A DNA stretch of 64,000 nucleotides. Source: Paraglaciecola chathamensis S18K6. Its GTDB lineage: Bacteria; Pseudomonadota; Gammaproteobacteria; Enterobacterales; Alteromonadaceae. The stretch is from NCBI GenBank assembly GCA_000314955.1, contig BAEM01000034.1, forward strand, positions 186,001 through 250,000, read 5' to 3'. Shown one piece after another: positions 36,393-45,954 of this stretch (position 1 is the stretch's first letter; every line of letters begins with the position of its first letter). The notes below the pieces were generated by a model. The model was not told the origin of the DNA, searched no databases, and was given only the letters and a program-made list of their open reading frames with translations. Both the position numbers and the translations under genes were made by a program.

Positions 36393-36950
36393 TTAAGCAT
36401 TACCAGCATTAGGAGCGATTTGCCATGTATCGATACCTAACTTGTGCACAGCGGCTTCCCATTTTTTGTGAATAGGTGTGTCGAACAATAATTCGGTATC
36501 TGCTTCAACCATTAACCAAGAATTTTCACGTATTTCCTCTTCCAACTGTCCCGCTGACCAGCCCGCGTACCCAAGGGTAACAATGGACTTCTCTGGTGCT
36601 TCACTATTGCCTAAAGACGACAAAATATCTTTAGAGGTGGTCACCATAATCTCAGAAGTCAAAGCCAAACTCGCGCTCCAGCCGGGTTGAGTTGTGTGCA
36701 GGATAAAGCCTCTATCTTGACTGACAGGCCCTCCTGCAAGGACAATCTCTTGCGCTTTATCGGCGTCCACTAGAGCGTCTTTATTGGTCTGGTTGATCAA
36801 TTCTTTTAAACTCATTCCCGCAGGTTGATTGATCACCAAACCCATAGCGCCCTGCTCATTGTGCTCGCAAATGTAAGTGACCGAGCGAGAAAAATACGGG
36901 TCTTCCATGCTCGGCATCGCAATTAGCAAGTAATTTTGAAAACTGTTCAT
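36393..36950 (-). CDS. yqgE: YqgE/AlgH family protein
   Basis: A 185-residue protein of the UPF0301 family. It starts NSFQNYLLIAMPSMEDPYFSRSVTYICEH, near-identical in pattern to E. coli YqgE, and has the conserved GAMGLVINQPAG and LGYAGWSAGQLEEEI segments. Its molecular function is not known, though AlgH influences alginate production in Pseudomonas. It lies between gshB and ruvX on the same strand, 30 bases after the former. Confidence 0.94.
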   Translation of the reverse strand: MNSFQNYLLIAMPSMEDPYFSRSVTYICEHNEQGAMGLVINQPAGMSLKELINQTNKDALVDADKAQEIVLAGGPVSQDRGFILHTTQPGWSASLALTSEIMVTTSKDILSSLGNSEAPEKSIVTLGYAGWSAGQLEEEIRENSWLMVEADTELLFDTPIHKKWEAAVHKLGIDTWQIAPNAGNA

Positions 36951-36980
36951 CCTAACGCCACACTCGTGCTTATTAACATA

Positions 36981-37943
36981 TTAATGGTTGTCCCGCGCAC
37001 TTAAGCGCTTCTCGATAGCATCAAATAGCATACCTACAATATCAACTGGGTAGGCCGCTTGAATCTCTCGAACACACGTCGGGCTGGTAACGTTTATTTC
37101 AGTAATACGATCACCTATCACGTCTAAGCCTACAAAAATCAATCCTTTTTCTACCAATAACGGGGCAATGGTATTAGCCAGCTTTAGGTCACTTTCAGAC
37201 AAAGGTTGTGCGCGGCCCGTGCCACCTGCTGCCAAATTACCCCGCGTTTCGCCTTTTTGCGGTAAACGCGCTAATGCATAAGGAACAACTTGACCATCAA
37301 CAATCAAAATACGCTTATCACCGTCTTTTATTTCAGGCAGGTAGCGCTGGAACATGGCATATTGAGTACCCAGTTTTGTTAAGGTCTCGATGATAACGCC
37401 AAGGTTATTTCCATCAGGCTTTACACGGAAAATAGACGTGCCGCCCATGCCATCTAGCGGCTTACAAATCATGTCTTGGTGGGTTGCATGGAACTCACGG
37501 ATTAGCTTGGCGCTGCGTGTTACCAAGGTATCGGGAATTAATTCAGGGAACCAAGAGGTAAATAGCTTCTCGTTAAAATCACGTAAGCTCTGCGCCTTGT
37601 TCACAACTAAAGTGCCTGTTTGCTCTGCCAATTCAAACATTTGAGTGGCATATAAGAACTCGCTGTCAAAAGGGGGATCTTTACGCATTAATATGACATC
37701 AAGCTCACCTAGTCCGCGATTCTCTTCTGCTTGCAGCTCAAACCAATTATTGGCATCTTCCTGCACAGTTAAGCGGCGCATTTGGGCCATAGGCTTGCCA
37801 TTGTTTAAGTACAGGTCGCCCATTTCGATATAAAATATTTCGTAGCCGCGCGCTTTTGCCCCTAATAGCATGGCAAAACTAGTGTCTTTTTTGATATTGA
37901 TCGATCCAATAGGATCCATTACTACGCCAAGTTTAATGGTCAA
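36981..37943 (-). CDS. gshB: Glutathione synthetase
   Basis: A 320-residue ATP-grasp ligase joining gamma-glutamylcysteine and glycine. The start KLGVVMDPIGSINIKKDTSFAML and the segments VILMRKDPPFD, ICKPLDGMGGTSIFRV and NVTSPTCVREIQ are strongly conserved in GshB. Length agrees with the E. coli enzyme (316). It heads the gshB-yqgE-ruvX cluster. The product glutathione is also a common ligand of KefB/KefC-type antiporters such as that at 19527. Confidence 0.96.
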   Translation of the reverse strand: MTIKLGVVMDPIGSINIKKDTSFAMLLGAKARGYEIFYIEMGDLYLNNGKPMAQMRRLTVQEDANNWFELQAEENRGLGELDVILMRKDPPFDSEFLYATQMFELAEQTGTLVVNKAQSLRDFNEKLFTSWFPELIPDTLVTRSAKLIREFHATHQDMICKPLDGMGGTSIFRVKPDGNNLGVIIETLTKLGTQYAMFQRYLPEIKDGDKRILIVDGQVVPYALARLPQKGETRGNLAAGGTGRAQPLSESDLKLANTIAPLLVEKGLIFVGLDVIGDRITEINVTSPTCVREIQAAYPVDIVGMLFDAIEKRLSARDNH

Positions 37944-38237
37944 GGGTCAGTCCTTAAAAACGTTAGAAGGCAATCAGAAAAAGGATATGCCATAGATTAA
38001 GCTAATTTTGAGGTAATTATCGTAATTTCAAGTATGCGATAGCTAATCAGACAGAAAATAAAGAGATTTGCTTACACGAAGAGGCAAGTTTTTTGATGAC
38101 AGAAACTGAACGTAGTCTCCGAAACTTGCCTATTTGCTTAAACCAAACCGCATTAATGAGTGCAATGCTTTCAAGTAGAATCGAACTATCGCCTTAGCTA
38201 AACGGCACACAAACCGCTGAAAAGCGCAGAGCAAAGA

Positions 38238-39074
38238 TCAACACGCCCTAGGTTTGAGCTCTTCAATACAAAACTTGTACTTACGGCCAACCTTCACTTG
38301 AACGTTATTCCCTAGTTCTGCTACATATTCGCCGTTAGAATTCGGTGTTAAGGTTGAAAGCTTGGCAATATTGATGATGGCCGAGCGGCTCACCCGCGGG
38401 AAATGCACGCTGTCGAGTTCTTCTTCAAATTGTTTGAGAGTTTTGCGGATAATATGAGTGTCGTTAATCGTATGCACACACATGTAATCACCTGCGGCTT
38501 CTATCCATACGATGTCATCTAACTTTACTCTTATCCACTGAGAGCCACTTTTCAGGGATATGATCTGCTGTAACTCGTGCAATTCGTTGTTATTAGATAA
38601 CTCATTAGACACTTCTAAACTATGAATGAAGCTATCAATTGAGTTTCCGGTTTTGCGGCTCAGCAGTGTTCCTAGCTTTTTATGTTGATCGACTACTTGA
38701 GTCATATCCATAGCGCTGGATAACTTTTCGATACACTCTTTTAACCGTTCTTCTGAAAACGGTTTAAGTAGATAATCAAAAGCTTGAAAATCAAACGCAT
38801 TTACTGCAAATTCGCGAAATGCGGTAACAAAAACAATCGTTGCCGAGTTACCTTCTTCGCGCAGTTGTTCGGCAAGCTCTAGTCCGGTTTTACCTGGCAT
38901 TTCAATGTCTAGAAAGACTACATCTGGCTGGTTAACACTTATTGCATCGTAAGCTTGCTTTGCGTTATTACAGCAGCCTAATACAGTGATGTTCTCATAC
39001 TCAGCTAAACGTAGGGCTAGCCCTTCTCTTGCTAGGGGTTCATCGTCCACAACTAATACTGAAATTCCACTCAT
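38238..39074 (-). CDS. LytTR-family response regulator
   Basis: A 278-residue response regulator. The ATG at 39074 overlaps the kinase stop (ATGA), and the protein starts MSGISVLVVDDEPLARE, so the longer reading upstream is rejected. The receiver has Asp56 in FLDIEMPG and LLKPFSEERL. The C-terminal LytTR DNA-binding domain has IRVKLDDIVWIEAAGDYMCVHT and FPRVSRSAIINI. LytTR proteins bind direct repeats upstream of surface or carbohydrate genes. Its residues 120-160 form a longer linker than that of the other regulator at 40238. Confidence 0.92.
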   Translation of the reverse strand: MSGISVLVVDDEPLAREGLALRLAEYENITVLGCCNNAKQAYDAISVNQPDVVFLDIEMPGKTGLELAEQLREEGNSATIVFVTAFREFAVNAFDFQAFDYLLKPFSEERLKECIEKLSSAMDMTQVVDQHKKLGTLLSRKTGNSIDSFIHSLEVSNELSNNNELHELQQIISLKSGSQWIRVKLDDIVWIEAAGDYMCVHTINDTHIIRKTLKQFEEELDSVHFPRVSRSAIINIAKLSTLTPNSNGEYVAELGNNVQVKVGRKYKFCIEELKPRAC

Positions 39075-40210
39075 GCAGGCAATTCCATTGGCAATACAAT
39101 TTTCACAACACACCCTCCATAAGCGCCCCGACGGATAGAAAATTGGTAGTTTTCAGCATAAAGCACACGTAAACGCTCCACTACATTTTTCAATCCTACT
39201 CCACCTCGTTGGCTTTCTTTGAGCAATTGCGCTGTTGATGTGGGAATACTATCTGTATTCGGCCCGTTATCTGCAACCGTAAGATGTAACAAGTTGTTGA
39301 GTACCTGCGCGCGAATTTCTATCACCCCATCCGCTTCCATTTGGGCAATTGCGTACTTGATGGCGTTTTCTACTAAAGGCTGCAGCAGTAGGCCTGGCAC
39401 CAACAAACGTTCAGCTTCTAGCTGAACATCAAAATTTACCTTCAACCTGTCGGCAAAGCGTGTTTTCTCAATGTCTAAATATAACATCAGTGCTTTTAGC
39501 TCATCGTACAAACGAATTTTCTGTTCCGGGTCATTATCCAAAGAGAAGCGTAAAAATGTCGCTAAGCGAGACAACATACTGTTAGCCGTACTTTTATCGC
39601 CACGCAACACCAAGGTTGATATGGCATTTAAAGTGTTAAATAAAAAATGCGGGTTAATTTGATAGCGCAGCATTTTGATTTGAGCAACATGAGACAAACG
39701 AGCAGCCTCTAAGTGCAGCTGTTTTTCGCGCAACAATTTAAAATGGTAATTAATGCCAAAATACAAACAGCTCCACACCATGATCATAAAGAACGAATAG
39801 GTCACGGTTAAAAACAATTCGCCATAATGAAAGTCCTCAGGCTGATTGCCTAAATACAAATCATACAAAGTGACGTGGTCAAAGAAATACATCAGCAGTA
39901 AGTTTTTAATCGGGGTCCAAATCGCAGCGATTAAAATGCACATCACAACGATGGTGACCATCACTTGCAAAGGAGCACCTTTTGAAAAGTAGCCATAAAT
40001 ACTGCGTAACGGCCAGGTCAAAATGCCACCCACGGCGCCCGAAAATATCAGTGGAAGTAAGATTAAATAGCCGGTTTTCGCTGTGTAGGGGTTAAACGCA
40101 GCGTATTCAATGGTGAAAATCAGCACGTAAAACGCCCAACCAAGCACATGCAATGTCCAAAAACTGGGTTTGGTGTCTCCCACATTGGCAAAAAACTGTT
40201 TAATACTCAC
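39071..40210 (-). CDS. LytS/YehU-type sensor histidine kinase
   Basis: A 379-residue kinase. Four hydrophobic segments span residues 18-160 (for example VMVTIVVMCILIAAIW). The His_kinase domain has LRYQINPHFLFNTLNAIS with the phosphorylated His188, and the ATPase domain has LQPLVENAIKYA and GVGLKNVVERL. There is no obvious extracellular sensing domain, so it probably senses through the membrane part. It is flanked by two LytTR regulators on the same strand: one 27 bases upstream, one overlapping downstream. Confidence 0.92.
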   Translation of the reverse strand: MSIKQFFANVGDTKPSFWTLHVLGWAFYVLIFTIEYAAFNPYTAKTGYLILLPLIFSGAVGGILTWPLRSIYGYFSKGAPLQVMVTIVVMCILIAAIWTPIKNLLLMYFFDHVTLYDLYLGNQPEDFHYGELFLTVTYSFFMIMVWSCLYFGINYHFKLLREKQLHLEAARLSHVAQIKMLRYQINPHFLFNTLNAISTLVLRGDKSTANSMLSRLATFLRFSLDNDPEQKIRLYDELKALMLYLDIEKTRFADRLKVNFDVQLEAERLLVPGLLLQPLVENAIKYAIAQMEADGVIEIRAQVLNNLLHLTVADNGPNTDSIPTSTAQLLKESQRGGVGLKNVVERLRVLYAENYQFSIRRGAYGGCVVKIVLPMELPA

Positions 40211-40237
40211 GGCTTTTCCCTACCCCAAACAACATTA

Positions 40238-40966
40238 TTAGTCTGCATCTACACCCAAAGCAGAAAGTAACTGCGCCTTATACGATTGGCCAATTTTAAC
40301 TTCTTCGCCATTGTCTAATTGCAATAAAGAAAAGCGCCCTAACTCACTGTTTAAAGAGCGCACATATTCGATATTAACGATTGCGCTGCGATGTACCCTA
40401 ATAAACTGCTTGGGATCTAATGTTTGTTCCAGCGCCGACAGTGTTTCTCGATGCAGGTGCATTTTTCCCTCACAATACAACTCAACGTAATTGGCTGAGC
40501 CTTTGACCCACATAATGTCTTGAGTATTGATAAACGTGACACTGCCCACTGATTTAACAGGCAATTGGCGGCGCACTCTGGATGCAGAAGGTGCAGAAAG
40601 CACCGACTTATTTGCCTTGTGAATTTTGGCAATCACCTGTGCTATGCGGCTGTCTTCGAATGGTTTTAACAGGTAGTCCGTGGCGTCTAGTTCGAAAGCC
40701 GTTAATGCGTGTTCACTGTATGCGGTAGTAAATACCCAATGACATGAAACGCAATTTTTAAGCTCTTTTGCAAGTTCAACACCGCTACCGCCTATTATTT
40801 GAATATCTAAAAAGCAGATATCGGGTTGCTGCTCAAGAATAAGCTGCTTCGCGCTCGCATAATTACTCGCTTGTGCAACGACCTCGCATAAAGAGGATTG
40901 TGAGAGATAGTGCGTTATGCGCTCACGTGCCAAAGCCTCGTCGTCTATAACAATACACCGATACAT
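40238..40966 (-). CDS. Second LytTR-family response regulator
   Basis: A 242-residue response regulator, first gene of the three-gene regulatory operon. The receiver has RCIVIDDEALARER and the acceptor Asp54 in CFLDIQIIGGSG; the usual MPG after the acceptor is replaced by IIGG, an unusual variation. YLLKPFEDSRI closes the receiver. The LytTR domain has FINTQDIMWVKGSANYVELY and FIRVHRSAIVNIEYV. One kinase with two LytTR partners suggests branched output or partner regulation. Confidence 0.9.
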   Translation of the reverse strand: MYRCIVIDDEALARERITHYLSQSSLCEVVAQASNYASAKQLILEQQPDICFLDIQIIGGSGVELAKELKNCVSCHWVFTTAYSEHALTAFELDATDYLLKPFEDSRIAQVIAKIHKANKSVLSAPSASRVRRQLPVKSVGSVTFINTQDIMWVKGSANYVELYCEGKMHLHRETLSALEQTLDPKQFIRVHRSAIVNIEYVRSLNSELGRFSLLQLDNGEEVKIGQSYKAQLLSALGVDAD

Positions 40967-41403
40967 CAGAGTTACTCCATAAACCCTACAAAAAATGAAA
41001 ACGGAATATACAAGCTAGGGTACGAATAAAGAACTGTGGTGAGATAAGCGACGGCAAAACAGGGTGAAATGTAAAGAAACGTAAAATAAACGTAAAGAAA
41101 GAGCAAAAAAGGGGCAAAAAAGGAGCAAAAAAGCGCGAACGGGGTAGAAAGAAAAGGACAATGCCAATGGCAAAGTCCTTTGTCCAGGAAGCGATACATG
41201 TTCACTAAATGTATCAATCGGGTCACTACTCCGACGCCACGAATTATAGTCTAGCAAGGGGCTCTTTTAGTAAATTTTGTGACGAATCTCGCATTTTTTG
41301 GGACAAACGTACTCAGTTACCTGCGGAAACACTTAGCAATATTTCAGTACCTATACTGTGCGATATTTCAGCACCAATACTGTGCGACCTATCTGAAAAA
41401 CAA
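40967..41403. other. 437-base intergenic region with purine tract and tandem repeat
   Basis: The region before the regulator operon holds an A/G-rich tract at about 41070-41140 with repeated GTAAAGAAA and GGGGCAAAAAAG-like units. Two tandem 24-base units follow at 41340-41363 and 41364-41387, each ending ATACTGTGCGA. Frames here are low-complexity and I do not call a gene. Confidence 0.5.
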
Positions 41404-41427
41404 AAACGGCAACCTAAGTTGCCGTTT
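41404..41427 (-). terminator. Rho-independent terminator of the large TonB receptor gene
   Basis: A perfect 10-base stem AAACGGCAAC/GTTGCCGTTT with a four-base loop lies 27 bases past the receptor stop. On the minus strand it is followed by a T-rich run (GTTTTTC), as expected for termination. Confidence 0.85.
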
Positions 41428-41453
41428 GAATTCACGATAAGTATCCGGCTAAA

Positions 41454-44400
41454 TTAAAATCTAGCTTCGAAACCTACTTCAACATATCTAGGCGATTGCC
41501 AGGTATATGCTGCACCGTAATATTGGTTAAACGAGCCCTCAGAACGTCTATTTTCATAGTGCTCATTTTGTGATGTAACCGCTTGGCCATTCAATACGTT
41601 ATACACATTAAGCGTAGCGCGCATATCAATATCACTCACGGTAAAGTTATAGTTAGCAGATAAGTCTAAATTGAACGTCCAAGGTGTACGTCCTTTTGAA
41701 CCACGTGGGCTATATTGATAAATTTTCTCACTTTGCTCACAAGTACCATTGCCATTGGCATCTGGACACTCATTTGTGTATAGATAAAACGTATCGCCGT
41801 AGCTACCATAAATCGCGGGGTCATCAGAAGGATACCCTTGACCAAAGGCGCTCAGAGGACGACCACTAGAAAGAGTTGAGTTAAAGCCAACGGTTAAGGC
41901 CTCAGTGACGTCGTACGAACCAAAGAATTTAAATACGTGGCGTCTGTCATTAGGCTGATAACCATCAGAACCATCCATTAATGCAGGGAAGTCGAAATCT
42001 TGCGTTACGCCAGCGTCCGCTTGCCCAATATCAGACTTAACTGCCCCTTCAAAATTCCCCACGCTTCGACTCCATGTGTATATCAACGACATACGCATGT
42101 TATCCCCACGATAATTAACCTGCGGTTGCAAAGCCGTATATTCATTTTCCGCTTCCGGTAAACCAATTTCTTCAGCCGTGTACGTTCTGCGGCTATCTGG
42201 ATCGGTCACACTGTCAAAATCATTATCTAGCTGCCAGGTTGAAGACTTACCCGGATTGAGCAATGTACACGTAGCTTGCGAGGCCAACGGTCCGCAGTAG
42301 TCATCTAACGCGGTGGCAACTTCGCGATAAATCGCACGGACTGAGAATGAGAATTCGTCATTAATTTGTTTTTCGTACCCGACGATATACTCGTCTTTAC
42401 TAAATGGTTCAGCCTCTTCCGCTTGGAAAGTTTCTTGCGTGGCAGGGTTAGGGACCGAGTTAACAATTTGCGAAGCATCTACGGTGCCTGATACTGGCGA
42501 AGTACCAGTAGGCGCACCCGTTGCGTCAGCGCCATCAAATGTGTAGTAGGTAGTGGTATCGCTTAGTCCTGACGCAGCACGGTAATTGGTGTTGTTTGCT
42601 ACCGGTAAATAGTACGTACCATAGGTACCGTAAACTTTCGAGTCCCCTTCTCCTGTGGGATCCCAGCTGAATCCTAAGCGCGGAGCAACATCTGTTTTAA
42701 ACGATGAGAAAACTTTGCCCGTTACACCAGAGTTTTCGAACTCGTCGCGACGAAGACCTATTGATAGCATCAAGTCTTCTGTTACTTGCCATTCATCTTC
42801 AATGTACCAAGCATTTAAGTCGGTGCTAAAACCACCGCCACCCGTAAATATACGATCAGCCACAACATCAATTGCTGCACCAGTCGTATTGGTAAATAGA
42901 GGACCATCGTTACCGGTTATAACGCCGTTTGGATTAACCGATGAGTATGTCCAGCTATGCCCAGTAATCGGCGCTGAGGTATGAAAAGTCTCGCGCTCTT
43001 GTTTGTCGTAACCCACTCTTAGTAAGTGATCTTCAAAAGCATATTCGATATCAATACGCGTTTGTTTGTTTTTATCTTCATTTACGCCTGTCGTTCCGCC
43101 TGAGCCACAGCTCGTGATTTTCTGGCTGTCAGACACGTTTCTTGTATCGAGTACGGTTGGGCAGTCTAAGTTACTCGGTGTATTGGTGTACGAGGTTTCA
43201 ATCTCACCATACATAGCTGACACGGTTAATTCGTCAGTGAAGTTACCCGTATAGCTAATACTTTTAAGATCGCCGCCTCGTTCGCGAATAGTGGTTTGTA
43301 GCGCATCACCCACTTCCCCAGTGCTGCGATCAAATTCATAAGCGGTAGATTCAGTGTCGCTCTTGTTTGAATAACCAAATAAACTAATTTTATGATCGTC
43401 GGTAATAAACCAGTCGACTTTCGCCCCCCAGAACAAATTATCTGAACCACTTGAGTCGCGCTTTATATAGTTATCATCGGGCGCGTATTGCTGGGTGCCA
43501 CTTGATTGTGAAGCAAAGTTATTTTCAACATCGCGAGGATTAACTAACGCATAGAAAAACAAGGTATCTTCAATTAATGCGCCAGATGCAGAGAGTGTAA
43601 ATTCACTTTTGCTGTATTCATCTTTAGATTGATTTCTGAAAACCACTGGGCCACCAGCCCCACCTGCAGAATATGAAATTTGGCCATCTTCGCGAAGTGA
43701 TTTAGGGGTAAACAAGGCGGTAGCAGTAAACTCCCACTCGTTAGAACCACTTTTGGTAACGGCATTTAATACCCCACCGGTTGTTCTACCGAATTGAGCA
43801 GAATAACCACCGGTTTTAACTTGGAATTCTTTATAAAATTCAAAAGGAACCGTACCACAACCTAAGCCTTGGCTGGTATTTGTAACTTCCATACCATTGA
43901 TATAGCAGGAGTTTTCAGCGACTGACGCGCCGCCAAATGAAGCTGTACCACCTGAGTTAGGTGAACTAAAGCTTGAGTCGCCCATCACTGTGCCAGGTGC
44001 AAGCAAAGCGACAGCGGTGATGTTACGTGACACTGGCATCCGATCCAGCTCTACTTCATCAATAATCAAGCCGGAATCCGCCGAGCTTAAATCAATCGCT
44101 GAAATTCTAGCGCCAGTGACTTCAATTCGCTCAGTGCCATCGTTTTCGATGAAATCAAATGCTAAAGAAGTATTAGAACCTAAGCTGATACGTGTTTTTT
44201 GTTCGGCTACAACAGTATCACCTTTTATTACTGATATGTCATACGTACCAGTAGGTAGCTTAGCGAAACGGAAGCTACCTTCATCGCTAACGGCAATAAC
44301 GCGCTCTAACCCTGTGGCGGGGTCTTTGGCAATCACTGTGTATTGCGAGTAATCATTTGCGTTAATTGAACCAGAAATATTTGCGGTAGTGTTATCTGCA

Positions 44401-44477
44401 AAGGCAGGTAGAGCAAAACCCAGTGACGCAGCCACCGCAAGCGCGGTAATACTTCGTCTAAATGTTGTATGTTTCAT
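41454..44477 (-). CDS. TonB-dependent receptor with N-terminal carboxypeptidase-like domain
   Basis: A 1007-residue outer-membrane receptor of the Oar-like type. The ATG at 44477 gives a signal peptide (SITALAVAASLGFALPAFA) and has GGGAG about 8 bases upstream; the longer reading to 44567 is rejected. A CarboxypepD_reg-like domain (about residues 25-110) is followed by a plug domain (TERIEVTGARI, GGVLNAVTKSGSNEW) and a barrel ending YVEVGFEARF. Such receptors import oligosaccharides, peptides or other large ligands. A strong terminator separates it from the LytTR operon downstream, so co-regulation is possible but not shown. Confidence 0.9.
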   Translation of the reverse strand: MKHTTFRRSITALAVAASLGFALPAFADNTTANISGSINANDYSQYTVIAKDPATGLERVIAVSDEGSFRFAKLPTGTYDISVIKGDTVVAEQKTRISLGSNTSLAFDFIENDGTERIEVTGARISAIDLSSADSGLIIDEVELDRMPVSRNITAVALLAPGTVMGDSSFSSPNSGGTASFGGASVAENSCYINGMEVTNTSQGLGCGTVPFEFYKEFQVKTGGYSAQFGRTTGGVLNAVTKSGSNEWEFTATALFTPKSLREDGQISYSAGGAGGPVVFRNQSKDEYSKSEFTLSASGALIEDTLFFYALVNPRDVENNFASQSSGTQQYAPDDNYIKRDSSGSDNLFWGAKVDWFITDDHKISLFGYSNKSDTESTAYEFDRSTGEVGDALQTTIRERGGDLKSISYTGNFTDELTVSAMYGEIETSYTNTPSNLDCPTVLDTRNVSDSQKITSCGSGGTTGVNEDKNKQTRIDIEYAFEDHLLRVGYDKQERETFHTSAPITGHSWTYSSVNPNGVITGNDGPLFTNTTGAAIDVVADRIFTGGGGFSTDLNAWYIEDEWQVTEDLMLSIGLRRDEFENSGVTGKVFSSFKTDVAPRLGFSWDPTGEGDSKVYGTYGTYYLPVANNTNYRAASGLSDTTTYYTFDGADATGAPTGTSPVSGTVDASQIVNSVPNPATQETFQAEEAEPFSKDEYIVGYEKQINDEFSFSVRAIYREVATALDDYCGPLASQATCTLLNPGKSSTWQLDNDFDSVTDPDSRRTYTAEEIGLPEAENEYTALQPQVNYRGDNMRMSLIYTWSRSVGNFEGAVKSDIGQADAGVTQDFDFPALMDGSDGYQPNDRRHVFKFFGSYDVTEALTVGFNSTLSSGRPLSAFGQGYPSDDPAIYGSYGDTFYLYTNECPDANGNGTCEQSEKIYQYSPRGSKGRTPWTFNLDLSANYNFTVSDIDMRATLNVYNVLNGQAVTSQNEHYENRRSEGSFNQYYGAAYTWQSPRYVEVGFEARF

Positions 44478-44732
44478 GTATGACTCCCTGAAATGAATTT
44501 TAATTGTTATTAATCGGTAAATTGCGTGCGCAACAGCCCGATAATTTGAAATTAACAAAAAGTTCAACTTGGGAAGCAGATTAGGGATGAAACAAACAGT
44601 CGGTGGTGTAAAAACAGCATTTTTACCATTTATGCAGATAAGAGCCGCTGGAAATAACCAAATAGAAAAAGAGTGGAAGTTACTGGCTGCGCTAACGTGA
44701 CGTTAACACACCCAGTAATATGGCAATACAAC

Positions 44733-45047
44733 TCATAACTTGGCCAACAATTCCTGATAGTCAACGTTTAGCTTTTTCGCCATCAACACACCCGTTTTGT
44801 TTGCGTTATTAAGTGCAGCATAGGTCACTGGGTCATGCCCATTGCAAACTAACCCTTTGGCCAGTTCACGCGGCTTGATACCACTGCGCTTAATGGCCAT
44901 ATGCAATCGTACTCGGCTATCGCTTTTAATTGCCGCGCATACTTTTACTAATTTTTTCTCTACTGAAGGGTCCATATATTCCGCGCTAACTGATGTTGCA
45001 CATAAAGCACTGAATCCAAAAACACTCGCTACCACTAAATTTCTCAT
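44733..45047 (-). CDS. DUF3718 protein, secreted
   Basis: A 104-residue protein with a signal peptide (NLVVASVFGFSALCATSVSA, cleaved before EYMDP). The mature part, with KLVKVCAAIKSDSRVRLHMAIKRSG and LVCNGHDPVTYAALN, matches DUF3718, a small periplasmic family frequent in Alteromonadales and Shewanella. The two cysteines may form a disulfide. Function is unknown. It stands alone. Confidence 0.82.
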   Translation of the reverse strand: MRNLVVASVFGFSALCATSVSAEYMDPSVEKKLVKVCAAIKSDSRVRLHMAIKRSGIKPRELAKGLVCNGHDPVTYAALNNANKTGVLMAKKLNVDYQELLAKL

Positions 45048-45300
45048 AACATTCCCCTGTTCGCTTAAAAAGCCATATGTTGGCTGGTTCAGCTAATAAG
45101 TAGATGATGAATGTGACAAAGTTGTTTAAATATCGCTTAAACGCGGCAGAATGAGATGAAGCGGTTAAGTCATGATCCCCCGCGATAAACTGCCCTAGAT
45201 AAACTGCATTTGAACTAATAAAAGATTTATTTTGTTACGTGTCAGTCATTAGATAGTATAAAAAACATACAAGGCAGTATTATTTAATCGAGGGATGATG

Positions 45301-45954
45301 ATGACGATTTGCCAGCAACACCAACAAAGAAGTTACCCCCAAATTCGAGACAAAATGCAACCAGGAGATATCATCGCTTTTGGTGGCAATAGCCTGTTTT
45401 CGAAGTGGGCGAAGCTCACCACTCGCTCCGCTGTCACCCACGTCGCGGTAGTCATAAAAACCCAAGTAATAAATGAAGCCAACGGGCGCTATTTCAATCA
45501 AGCTATAGAGGCCACCAGTTACAACGGCAAGTGCGGTGTTATGCTCACTCGATTAAGCGAGCGCGCGGCCACGTATAATGGTGATATGTGGTGGCTGCCG
45601 CTGAACAGCCAAGCCAGAGCCAACTTAGAAAACAACAAAACAGCATTTTTCGATTTTCTGTTTCAGCAAAACCACAAGCCGTACGATATATGTCAGCTAT
45701 TCGGCTCAGCCGTAGACGCTACCGACGACATACCTTTTTTAAAAGAGATGAGCTTAAATTCAGAAGATTTTTCGAGCTGGTTTTGCTCTGAACTTGTCGC
45801 TGAAGCCATGGAACGCGGCAAGATCATTGGCAGTGTTAATGCTTCAGAAATTACACCAATTGACATATGCCGCTTTGATGTTTTCCAAGAACAATATGTG
45901 CAGTTCAAAGGCGAGTCAAAAACCATTACTGGGTATAATACCATTCCACGTTAA
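45301..45954 (+). CDS. NlpC/P60-like (YiiX-type) cysteine hydrolase
   Basis: A 217-residue permuted papain-fold hydrolase. MQPGDIIAFGGNSLFSKWAKL and AVTHVAVVI carry the catalytic His, and SSWFCSELVAEAM the catalytic Cys; YDICQLFGSAVD is also typical. Of three ATG codons, that at 45301 is chosen because GAGGG then lies six bases upstream. The last residues (TIPR) and the stop are encoded by the left end of repeat copy B, so the native C-terminus has been replaced. Substrates of this group are peptidoglycan peptides or lipid-linked amides; this one is not assignable. Confidence 0.85.
   Translation: MTICQQHQQRSYPQIRDKMQPGDIIAFGGNSLFSKWAKLTTRSAVTHVAVVIKTQVINEANGRYFNQAIEATSYNGKCGVMLTRLSERAATYNGDMWWLPLNSQARANLENNKTAFFDFLFQQNHKPYDICQLFGSAVDATDDIPFLKEMSLNSEDFSSWFCSELVAEAMERGKIIGSVNASEITPIDICRFDVFQEQYVQFKGESKTITGYNTIPR

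Noticed and set aside
40972-41257. Two overlapping minus-strand frames rich in Phe, Leu and Tyr
   Set aside because: They translate the purine-rich tract on the plus strand; the composition is that of low-complexity DNA, with no start signal.
41209-41457. Plus-strand frame with an eight-residue internal repeat
   Set aside because: It runs through the tandem 24-base units and the terminator of the receptor gene; no ribosome site or family.
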